From NCBI GenBank assembly GCA_034433305.1, contig DAOUAM010000061.1, positions 1 to 59,586 on the forward strand: a DNA stretch of 59,586 nucleotides, in the 5' to 3' direction. Below, piece after piece: positions 51,856 to 58,796 of the stretch. Both the position numbers and the translations under genes were made by a program. The notes below the pieces were generated by a model. It was given only the letters and a program-made list of their open reading frames with translations, made no database searches and was not told the origin of the DNA. Origin of the DNA: DAOUAM01 sp034433305 (GTDB taxonomy: Bacteria; Chloroflexota; Dehalococcoidia; Lucifugimonadales; DAOUAM01). Numbering within the stretch: the first letter of the stretch is position 1; every line of letters begins with the position of its first letter.

Positions 51856-52512
51856 TTACTTGATGAGGTTGTTCTCCAGGGCGATGCGTACAGCCTCTGT
51901 GCGGCTCTGGGCGCGCAGCTTGGCTATGATGCTGCTCACGTGGACCTCCACAGTACGGGGGGAAATGGACAGGCGTTGGGCTATCTCAGCGTTGCGCAGC
52001 CCCTGGTAGATAAGCTCCAGTATTTCCGTCTCCCGCACGGTTAGCTCCCAGACCTGCCGCTCCCGGATGCTGGAGGAGCCGGAGGCGTAGCTACGCATCA
52101 CCTTGGAGGCAATGTTAGGGGGCAGCACGGCACCTCCGGCGGCAATCTCTCGGACCGCCTGGACCAGCGATTCCTGGGGCGCGTCCTTCACCAGGTAGCC
52201 CTCGATGCCGACGCGTGCCGCCGCCCGCACGTACTGGTCGAAGTCATAGCCGCTCAGGACCAGGATTTTCAGTTCAGGGCGCTGCCTGCGCAGGATGCGG
52301 GCCAGCTCGATGCCGGACATGCCGGGAAGGCGAATGTCCAGGATCACTATGGAAGGGTCAGTCTCGTTGACCAGCGCCAGCGCCTCCTCTGCCGACGCCG
52401 CTTCTCCCACCACGCAGATGTCCGATTCGTTCTCCAGCCTGCTGCGGATTCCCTCACGGAACATCCTGTGGTCGTCAACGATGAGGACTCTCAGCTTCTG
52501 CGCTAGCTTCAT
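51856..52512 (-). CDS. NarL/LuxR-family response regulator (ComA-like position)
   Basis: This 218-residue regulator has an N-terminal receiver with LRVLIVDDHRMF, Asp59 in VILDIRLPG and a conserved Lys in YLVKDAPQE, plus a C-terminal LuxR-type helix-turn-helix (LTVRETEILELIYQGLRNAEIAQRLSISPRTVEVHVSSI). GGGGGAGGA precedes the ATG at 52512, which lies inside the 3' end of the kinase gene (overlap 38 nt). It should be phosphorylated by the kinase at 52475 and activate target promoters. By position and family it corresponds to ComA in comQXPA loci. Confidence 0.93.
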   Translation of the reverse strand: MKLAQKLRVLIVDDHRMFREGIRSRLENESDICVVGEAASAEEALALVNETDPSIVILDIRLPGMSGIELARILRRQRPELKILVLSGYDFDQYVRAAARVGIEGYLVKDAPQESLVQAVREIAAGGAVLPPNIASKVMRSYASGSSSIRERQVWELTVRETEILELIYQGLRNAEIAQRLSISPRTVEVHVSSIIAKLRAQSRTEAVRIALENNLIK

Positions 52513-54850
52513 ACAGATCCTCCCCCGCTGGTTCCTCAACAACAGGAATGCGAGCGACTACGGTGGTGCCCCGTCCCGGCGCAGAGTAGAGCTCAAAGGA
52601 GCCATCCAGTTGCATGACCCGCTCACGCATTCCCGAGATGCCAAATCCAGCCACTCCCCGGGATGGTATGGAGAACCCCACTCCATTGTCAACAACCTTC
52701 AACACTATGGTATGGAATTCCCTGGAAAGGGAGACTTCCAGGGCCGTCGCGCTGGCATGCTTCAGTGTGTTGTTGGCGGCCTCCTGGGTAACGCGAAAGA
52801 TGGCCAGCTCCACATCCGGCGGCAGCCTCTCCTCTTCGTGGAGGTTGTTCAGCTCCAGGCTGGTGGAGATGCCCGAGCGCCTGGATACGCCTTCCAGCAG
52901 CCACTCCAGCGCTGGCACCACGCCCAGGTCGTCCAGTATGGCGGGGCGCAGCCTGGAGCAAATCTCGCGTAGCTCCGAGGCCAGTTGCCGTGCCAGGCCA
53001 CTGGAGTCCTCCACCGACGCCTCGGCCACTCCGGCCAGCAGCATGGCTTTCTGAAGCGGGCCGTCATGCAGGTCGCTGGATATGCGGGCGCGCTCCGCCT
53101 CCCCGGCCCGGATGAGTCGCTGGTTCAAAGCTCTCAGCTCCTCCGAAAGCTCGCTCTTGTCTATGGCCAGGGCCAGAATGGGGAGGATCATGGCCACCAG
53201 CCGGCGCTCCTCCTCCACGAAAGCCTCGCCCGCGTACTTTGGCCCCAGGAGCAGATAGCCCAGGTACTTGCCTCCAACCGCCAGGTGCGCCAGCAGCAGG
53301 AAGTCCGACTCCCAGTGTAGCTCCACCAGGTACCTGTCCCTCGGCCCCTGTATGTAGACCTGCAGGTGTGGGTGCAGGTGCTTGAGGATGTGTTCCGCCC
53401 GCTCCCCCACCGCCGCCACAAGCTGCGCCGTGCGCGGCTCCTCGCCCAGGAACAGCAGCGCCGACTCCAGCCGCAGGGCCTGGGCAAGGCGCTGGGCCAT
53501 GCCCGTGGCGACATTGTCCGTGCGGCGCGATGCCAGCAGGTCCTCCCTGACCACCTCGATGAAAGTGTGATAGTCAATGATGTCCCGGTATATAAACCTG
53601 TCCACCAGCCAGCGCATGACCAGCCGCAGCGCGGAGAACAGCAGGATTCCGCCTACCACCATGGCAGGGACTATGTACCCCTGACTGGCGCCAGATGCCC
53701 CGTTGACCGCCGCGAGCAGCGCCGCCCAGATGATAGTGATGATTACCATCAGGCCCACGGTTGTCAGGCTGTACACCATGCCTCTGTGTACCAGCCTGCG
53801 GATGCCCAGCAACTGGTAGTGCAGGATGGCGTAGGAGAAGAAGGCCGGCAGCAGGCCCCAGGCGACCACAGTGATATGCTCGGGGACGATGGCTTCTGCT
53901 CCCAGTGCCTCGGGCACCAGGGTCAGGACCACGAAGGGAAAGGTGCTGAGGACTATGCCCCAGAGGATGATCCTGGCCTGCTGGCGGCGCAGCACCGACG
54001 TGTGCCGCGTCTCCCTGATGACCAGGAAGCCGCCCGCCAGCACGCAGGCCGACACGTACAGGAACAGGCTGGGACGCACCACCTGGTACAGCGCCGGGAG
54101 TTCCAGCACTGACACCAGGAAGCCAGCGATAATGGCCAGTCCCACCCCCACCACCACGGGACGGACGACTTTGCCGTACCAGGAAGGGGCTTCTCCCATG
54201 AGCGCCACAACGAAGGGCAGGAACGAGGCACCCACACCAGCGAAGGTCAGGAACTGGGCCACTATGGCCCATGGCGGGCTTGGCCCCCCGGCACTGGGTC
54301 CGATAGCCAGCGCCAGGGAGGTGAATACCGAGAACAGCCCGAACATCCTGGCCGCGTGCAGGTCAGGCCTGCGTATCAGCACGGCGGAACTCAGGAGGGC
54401 GAACATTGCCCCGATGACCCAGAGCGAGAACTTCATGGGGTACTGGCTGATTACCTCGCCCTGGCGAGTGATGGTGAGAATGCTCCCATCTGAGGTCTGG
54501 AGGACAATGTCGTGTATCTCCGCCGTCAGGAAGGCGTCGGCGTTGTCCTCTGAGAGGGTGAGGTCGTCCAGCTTGAGGACAGGCATGCCCGGCCTTGCAC
54601 CCTCGTCCCACGCCTGGCCGCCAGGCATGACCCAGGAGATGCACGGAGCGCCCTGGCACAGCCCCACCTTAAGGCCCAGGGACCCTGGCTGGAGTGTGGT
54701 GAGGTAGGCCACGACGGCAACGGCCACGTAGGCGGCCAGCAGAGCAAGGGCCGCAAGCTTAGGGAGGTGTGTTCCCTGGACTGCCAGCTTCTTGTGGACC
54801 CGCCGCCAGGTTGCCAGGAAAGATTTGGACGGAATGGACCAGGTGCTCAA
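52475..54850 (-). CDS. ComP-like sensor histidine kinase (PDZ-like, multi-TM, HisKA_3)
   Basis: This 791-residue kinase begins with one membrane segment (about 32-50). An extracytoplasmic PDZ-like domain follows (CISWVMPGGQAWDEGARPGMPVLKLDDLTLSE, about 68-130), then about eight membrane helices (135-390), a GAF-like cytoplasmic region (about 425-560), HisKA_3 with the phosphorylated His595 in ARISSDLHDGPLQ, and HATPase with QEAANNTLKHA, DNGVGF and GFGISGMRERV. This is the layout of Bacillus ComP, including the PDZ-like segment and DLHD box. The TTG start at 54850 has GGTGGAG upstream and overlaps the 3' end of the prenyltransferase gene by 92 nt. It probably detects a peptide or lipid signal outside the cell. 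Confidence 0.88.
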   Translation of the reverse strand: MSTWSIPSKSFLATWRRVHKKLAVQGTHLPKLAALALLAAYVAVAVVAYLTTLQPGSLGLKVGLCQGAPCISWVMPGGQAWDEGARPGMPVLKLDDLTLSEDNADAFLTAEIHDIVLQTSDGSILTITRQGEVISQYPMKFSLWVIGAMFALLSSAVLIRRPDLHAARMFGLFSVFTSLALAIGPSAGGPSPPWAIVAQFLTFAGVGASFLPFVVALMGEAPSWYGKVVRPVVVGVGLAIIAGFLVSVLELPALYQVVRPSLFLYVSACVLAGGFLVIRETRHTSVLRRQQARIILWGIVLSTFPFVVLTLVPEALGAEAIVPEHITVVAWGLLPAFFSYAILHYQLLGIRRLVHRGMVYSLTTVGLMVIITIIWAALLAAVNGASGASQGYIVPAMVVGGILLFSALRLVMRWLVDRFIYRDIIDYHTFIEVVREDLLASRRTDNVATGMAQRLAQALRLESALLFLGEEPRTAQLVAAVGERAEHILKHLHPHLQVYIQGPRDRYLVELHWESDFLLLAHLAVGGKYLGYLLLGPKYAGEAFVEEERRLVAMILPILALAIDKSELSEELRALNQRLIRAGEAERARISSDLHDGPLQKAMLLAGVAEASVEDSSGLARQLASELREICSRLRPAILDDLGVVPALEWLLEGVSRRSGISTSLELNNLHEEERLPPDVELAIFRVTQEAANNTLKHASATALEVSLSREFHTIVLKVVDNGVGFSIPSRGVAGFGISGMRERVMQLDGSFELYSAPGRGTTVVARIPVVEEPAGEDLYEASAEAESPHR

Positions 54851-55763
54851 GTCGCTCCACCCTGCACAGCAGGCCCTTGAGGGCCGCCAGGTTCTCCCTG
54901 GCCTTGTTGAGGTATGCCTCCGCCACGATGGCGCCGAATAGTTCCGCGCCGGAAGCCCGGAATTGCTCCCGTAGCTCAGGGCCTGGGCTACGCCTCTCGG
55001 CGATTATACCACTGCCGTGTAGACTTTGCGCGTGGGGCAACGAGTTGTACCAGAACACCAGGGGGACGGTCATCTTGCGCTGCAACAGGTCCAGCGCCTC
55101 CCCCTCCTCCGGGAAGGCATCCCGGAGGTCGTCCACTAGCTGGAGGTAGGTGAAAAGGTTGGCCCCGAACTCGGAGCACAGGGCTACGATCTTGCGGTCC
55201 GTAGTGGCGAGGGCAGCCCCAAGGCCGGCGGCAAGCCTGCCAAGGCTGCCACCTTTCAGGGCCGTCATGCGCAGGGCATCATCTGTGGTGACCGCAACTT
55301 CCCCGGGCAGCCGGGCATCCAGGAACTGTCCGGCTGCGGCCTGGGCGTAGCTGCCATGTACCAGAAGAAGGGCTTCGTGGCCGCAGCCATCGTTACCCGC
55401 CAGGCCCACAGCCTCACATGCCACGGCGGCGCCGCAGTTCAGCAGGGCGATGGCAAGTGCTAGCTCTTCGGCTGGGTCCAGTCCGTCAGGGTCTGTCTGG
55501 CGGTCGGCCACCGCATCGAACATGAAGGCGGCTTCGGCCTCCATTTCCACAGCGGCGGCACCCTTGAGAGCGACCTCGGTCACGTCGCTCCTGATGGCAA
55601 GATAGGTGCTCAGGGCAATGCTGCCAGACCTGCATGCGGCCTCTGGGTGGAGGCAGTAGCCAGGGCGACCCAGCGCGTTGAGCAGGGCATCCCTGGCCTG
55701 CTGGTCGGTCAAGTAGCGGGCCAGGGATGCCCGTACCTGCTGTCTTATCCCATCAAGGTACAA
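54759..55763 (-). CDS. ComQ-like polyprenyl synthetase family protein
   Basis: This 334-residue all-alpha isoprenyl-synthase-fold protein has its first Asp-rich region degenerate: FDAVADRQTD around residues 82-91 instead of DDxxD. The second is intact: LQLVDDLRD with Asp211, Asp212 and Asp215. LTALKGGSLGRLAAGLG-type text around 166-183 is the usual KTG/KGG helix. Members with one altered motif include ComQ, which prenylates a tryptophan of ComX. The TTG start lies 13 nt after the stop of the 69-codon gene; no Met start fits the fold. It overlaps the kinase gene downstream. A role in quinone or carotenoid chain synthesis is the alternative. Confidence 0.8.
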   Translation of the reverse strand: MYLDGIRQQVRASLARYLTDQQARDALLNALGRPGYCLHPEAACRSGSIALSTYLAIRSDVTEVALKGAAAVEMEAEAAFMFDAVADRQTDPDGLDPAEELALAIALLNCGAAVACEAVGLAGNDGCGHEALLLVHGSYAQAAAGQFLDARLPGEVAVTTDDALRMTALKGGSLGRLAAGLGAALATTDRKIVALCSEFGANLFTYLQLVDDLRDAFPEEGEALDLLQRKMTVPLVFWYNSLPHAQSLHGSGIIAERRSPGPELREQFRASGAELFGAIVAEAYLNKARENLAALKGLLCRVERLEHLVHSVQIFPGNLAAGPQEAGSPGNTPP

Positions 55764-55776
55764 TCTGCGGGTCCGG

Positions 55777-55986
55777 CTATAGCCAGCGGTGGGCCTTCAT
55801 CTCCAGGAAGCCCTTACGGGCACCAGCGGTCCGGGAGCGCTGCGCCAGGTTCTCTGCGGCTGCTGCGAACTCACCCGGAATATTAGTGGAAGCCCAGCAG
55901 CTCTCGGCCACCAGGGAAAGCTCAGGGCGGACAATCCGGCTTTGGAGGGCCGATCTCAGAGCCTTTTCCAGCGCACTGATCTCCAT
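55777..55986 (-). CDS. Small protein, candidate ComX-like pheromone precursor
   Basis: This 69-residue protein has a very strong Shine-Dalgarno (AAGGAGGTGG at 56000-55991) 4 nt before its ATG. It has no signal peptide or membrane segment. Its C-terminus reads KGFLEMKAHRWL, with Trp68 next to last; another Trp (31) follows Cys30. ComX precursors are of similar size (about 55-75 residues), lack a signal peptide, and carry a Trp within the last four to six residues that ComQ prenylates. The order here is X-Q-P-A rather than Q-X-P-A. Sequence identity to known ComX is not evident, so the role is inferred from size, the C-terminal Trp and context. Confidence 0.6.
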   Translation of the reverse strand: MEISALEKALRSALQSRIVRPELSLVAESCWASTNIPGEFAAAAENLAQRSRTAGARKGFLEMKAHRWL

Positions 55987-56063
55987 TTCACCACCTCCTT
56001 GCTGTAATATAGGTCTCTATTCCTTACCTGCGTTACTTGCTTTCTTCTACCCAGAGGCCAAAC

Positions 56064-56079
56064 AGTACCAAGAGTACCA
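56064..56079. promoter_or_regulatory. Direct heptamer repeat upstream of the comX-like gene
   Basis: AGTACCA occurs at 56064-56070 and again at 56073-56079, with 9 bp between starts. It lies about 80 bp upstream of the comX-like ATG in an AT-richer stretch (about 55990-56150). On the minus strand, TATATT at 56011-56006 may be a -10 box. The repeat could bind the NarL-type regulator of the locus. The rest of the 480-bp gap up to 56468 shows no gene. Confidence 0.35.
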
Positions 56080-56467
56080 TCCTGTTGGCAAATCTTAAAC
56101 GATAAAACGCATAATATGCAAGCAGAGTGATGAGCATTTTTCGTGAATAGTGACTGTTCGTTCACCCAGGTTTCGGTGCCTGGCCAGCAGACACCCCTGG
56201 CGCCATATAGCCTGGCCCCATGCCTGCCGGCCAGCCTGCGCGGGCCATGCCTTGACCTGCCGGCAGCGCCGGCAACTACGTGGTTCTACTTATTTCATGG
56301 ACACGCTCACACAGATGTGCTCTCTTGCCGGGCTGGCTAATATACCGCCGCAATGGCCGAATATTAGGCGGTCTGTAGACCTGGGCCTGCCTTGCCCCCG
56401 TGGCAGGGCGCCTGCTGGGAACTTTCAGGCCCATGAGCACGTCTCAAGGTATACAGGGCACAGAGAC

Positions 56468-56662
56468 ATGACCAGGACACTGGTGGGCTATTGCTTGCCC
56501 ATTAACAGAATGAGCGAAATCCTCAATCCCAGCGTCATTACGCTGAGAAATGGCCGGAAGGCAGTGGTGGCGCAGTGCAAGGATGCGCCCCAGTACAAAG
56601 TCTTCCGCATCATCAGCGACAGCGAGGCCAGAGAGCTTGAGGCCTCTCTGGCGCAGGCTTGA
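56468..56662 (+). CDS. Small DUF5679-like protein, zinc site degenerate
   Basis: This is a 64-residue protein. LVGYCLPINRMSEILNPSVITLRNGRKAVVAQCKDAPQYKVFRI aligns by eye with the DUF5679 pattern (GYCVKCRAKREM... VTLKNGRPATKGTCPVCGTKVFRI), a small zinc-ribbon protein frequent in Actinobacteria and Chloroflexota. Only the first Cys of each CxxC pair remains here, so zinc binding is unlikely. The start is uncertain (ATG at 56468 without a strong Shine-Dalgarno). It is divergent from the comX-like gene. Confidence 0.5.
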   Translation: MTRTLVGYCLPINRMSEILNPSVITLRNGRKAVVAQCKDAPQYKVFRIISDSEARELEASLAQA

Positions 56663-57054
56663 TCCCTCATTATGCTCGGCTTTGCTGCACTGCCCCTTCC
56701 CAGCCCATGTTTGGGCCAGCTCGCCCGGCCCTTCTGCCCTGGCCAGCGGAAATGGCCGAGGGTGAGCGCTGGGAAAGTGGCAATGGCCTGGCCCTACGCC
56801 GGAGGCGACTGGCTGAGTTGCCGCCAGGCTAAAGTAGGAGGCCTGAGCACCGTACCGCGTCGCAAGTCCTGCTCCGTTGCAGCATGGCTTTGTAGCCAGT
56901 GTGTCCATCAGGGGATGTGGGGGCCTGCTGACGTTTTTCGTCCCGCAACGTTTTAGGCAAGGGACACTGGCATGCCATGCCTGCCGACTGTCCTGACACT
57001 CGCAGGGGCTGGCAGGCCCCCGCATGGGTGCTGAAGAAAGAAGGGAGGAGAGGA
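56663..57054. other. Intergenic region without recognised gene
   Basis: These 390 bp lie between the DUF5679-like and zinc-ribbon genes. I looked for SRP RNA, RNase P RNA and tRNA signatures and found none. Several short inverted repeats rich in CCAGC/GCTGG occur, but no terminator with a T-run. Confidence 0.5.
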
Positions 57055-57522
57055 GTGGTGCTACTAGTCAAGGACTCAAACACCGGGCCATCCAGGGTGC
57101 AAGTCGTCCGAAAGGGCGAGAATGTGCCGGCCAGGCACAAGGGGTCTTGCCCACGGTGCGGCGCGCGCCTCTGGATGAGCTACGAGGAGCCGGAATGTGT
57201 TCAGTGCGGGTACGTGGACTACAGCTACGATGCCCGTGCGGCCAGCGACAGGAAAAAGGGCGTCATCAGCACAGGCACCGAGTTCGTGGTAAGGTACGTG
57301 GGCGACTTCGCCTCTATGGCCAACATGGTGCTGCGGGTGAAGCTCATGCGCAACGGCAACCGCCTGGTGTATGGTATGCGCTGCCCATTCTGCGGCGATG
57401 CCATGCGTTTGTCGTCCCTGGGTGTCAAGCGCTGGGAGCTGAGAGAGGAGCGCTACAAGTGCGGTCAGGGCCACAGGCTATTGCTCTCGCCTGACAAGGA
57501 CGGCTCTCTTGGCTGGAAGTGA
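57055..57522 (+). CDS. Double zinc-ribbon protein of unknown function
   Basis: This protein of about 155 residues carries two zinc-ribbon-like cysteine sets: SCPRCGARLWMSYEEPECVQCGY near residues 32-55, and MRCPFCGDAMRL ... YKCGQGHRLLL near 110-145. The linker contains a hydrophobic beta region. I chose the GTG at 57055 because GGAGGAGAGGA precedes it; the upstream open frame lacks support. It may bind nucleic acid or protein. It converges on sucB, with 5 nt between stops. Confidence 0.65.
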   Translation: MVLLVKDSNTGPSRVQVVRKGENVPARHKGSCPRCGARLWMSYEEPECVQCGYVDYSYDARAASDRKKGVISTGTEFVVRYVGDFASMANMVLRVKLMRNGNRLVYGMRCPFCGDAMRLSSLGVKRWELREERYKCGQGHRLLLSPDKDGSLGWK

Positions 57523-57527
57523 AAGGG

Positions 57528-58793
57528 CTACACCTCCAGCAGCAGCCTGGCCGGGTCTTCCAGGAGTTCCTTTATGCGGACCAGGAATAGCACGGCGTCC
57601 CGCCCGTCCACGGCACGATGGTCGTAGGTCAGGGCAAGGTACATGACAGGCCGCACCACCACCTGGCCATTGATGGCCACGGGCCGCTCCACGAAGCGAT
57701 GCATTCCCAGGATGCCCACCTGGGGTGGGTTGAGCAGGGGTGTGGAGAGCATCGAGCCGAAAACGCCGCCGTTGGTTATGGTAAAGGTCCCGCCCTGAAG
57801 TTCCTCAAGCCTCAGCTTGCGCTGCTGCGTCCGTGTCACCAGGTCGGCTATGGCGGCCTCAATCTCGGCAAAGCTCAGCTTATCGGCGTCTCGCAGCACA
57901 GGGACTACCAGGCCCTCTTCAGACCCCACAGCGATGCCGATGTCGTAGTAGTACTTGTAGATTAGCTCATCGCCCTGGAGTTCCGCGTTGAACTGCGGGA
58001 AAGCCTTGAGCGCACCGATGGTCGCCTTGACGAAGAAGGACATCAGCCCGAGGTCCACCCCGTGGCGCTCCTTGAAGGCTGCCCTTCTGCGGCTGCGTAG
58101 TTCCAGGATGCCGCTCATGTCCACCTCGTTGAAGGTGGTGGTCATGACGGCTGTCTGATGGGCCTCCACCAGCCGGCGGGCGATGGTCTGCCGCCTGCGG
58201 GAGAGCCTGACGCGCTCCTCGTGCCTGCCAGGGCCAGCCACCGGAGCCGGCTGAGGCGCTGCCTGGACAGGGGCGGCAGAGGGAGCCGTCGGGGCCTCCG
58301 TGGCCGTCTGGCGCTCCCTGACCTGCGCCAGAAAGCGCTCCACGTCCTCCTGGGTGATGCGACCCTCCCGGCCTGTGCCCCTGACCAGCGAGAGGTCAAT
58401 GCCATGCCTGGCCGCGATGCGGCGTGCCACCGGCGTTGCCATGACCTCATCGGCCTCTTTTGCCACCCTGTCCACCTGGGGGGCCGGCGCCGCCCAGGCG
58501 CGCTCCTGGCGCTGGGGCGCCGCCTCAGCGGGCCTCTCTTCTGTCCCTGGCGCTGTGGCCTCCGCGATCACACCCAGAGGCTCGCCGACTCTCACCGTCT
58601 CCCCGGTCTGCCTTATGACCTTCTCCAGCACGCCGGCCTGGGGCGCGCTGACCTCCACGTTGACCTTCTCGGTCTCCAGCTCCAGCACCGTCTCCCCCGC
58701 CTGCACCCGGTCGCCCTCGCCCTTCAACCAACGGCCAACGGTGGCCTCGAAGATGGACTCTCCCATCTGCGGGACGCGGAGTTCTATTGGCAT
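57528..58793 (-). CDS. sucB: Dihydrolipoyllysine-residue succinyltransferase (E2 of 2-oxoglutarate dehydrogenase)
   Basis: This 421-residue E2 has an N-terminal lipoyl domain with Lys43 in ETEKVNVEV, an Ala/Pro/Gln-rich linker, a peripheral-subunit-binding domain (ATPVARRIAARHGIDLSLVRGTGREGRITQEDV) and the catalytic acyltransferase domain ending with DHRAVDGRDAVLF (active-site His about 392). Residues typical for succinyl specificity are present (MSFFVKATIGALKAFPQFNAEL). It starts 3 nt after the sucA stop. It may also serve other 2-oxo acids, but the SucA partner points to succinyl transfer in the TCA cycle. Confidence 0.94.
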   Translation of the reverse strand: MPIELRVPQMGESIFEATVGRWLKGEGDRVQAGETVLELETEKVNVEVSAPQAGVLEKVIRQTGETVRVGEPLGVIAEATAPGTEERPAEAAPQRQERAWAAPAPQVDRVAKEADEVMATPVARRIAARHGIDLSLVRGTGREGRITQEDVERFLAQVRERQTATEAPTAPSAAPVQAAPQPAPVAGPGRHEERVRLSRRRQTIARRLVEAHQTAVMTTTFNEVDMSGILELRSRRRAAFKERHGVDLGLMSFFVKATIGALKAFPQFNAELQGDELIYKYYYDIGIAVGSEEGLVVPVLRDADKLSFAEIEAAIADLVTRTQQRKLRLEELQGGTFTITNGGVFGSMLSTPLLNPPQVGILGMHRFVERPVAINGQVVVRPVMYLALTYDHRAVDGRDAVLFLVRIKELLEDPARLLLEV

Positions 58794-58796
58794 GGC

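Noticed and set aside
55956..56165. 69-codon minus-strand frame overlapping the comX-like gene start as an alternative peptide
   Set aside because: It is in another frame, has no Shine-Dalgarno, and lies across the AT-rich control region.
56663..57054. Possible structured RNA such as RNase P or SRP RNA
   Set aside because: The universally conserved RNase P and SRP sequence motifs are absent.
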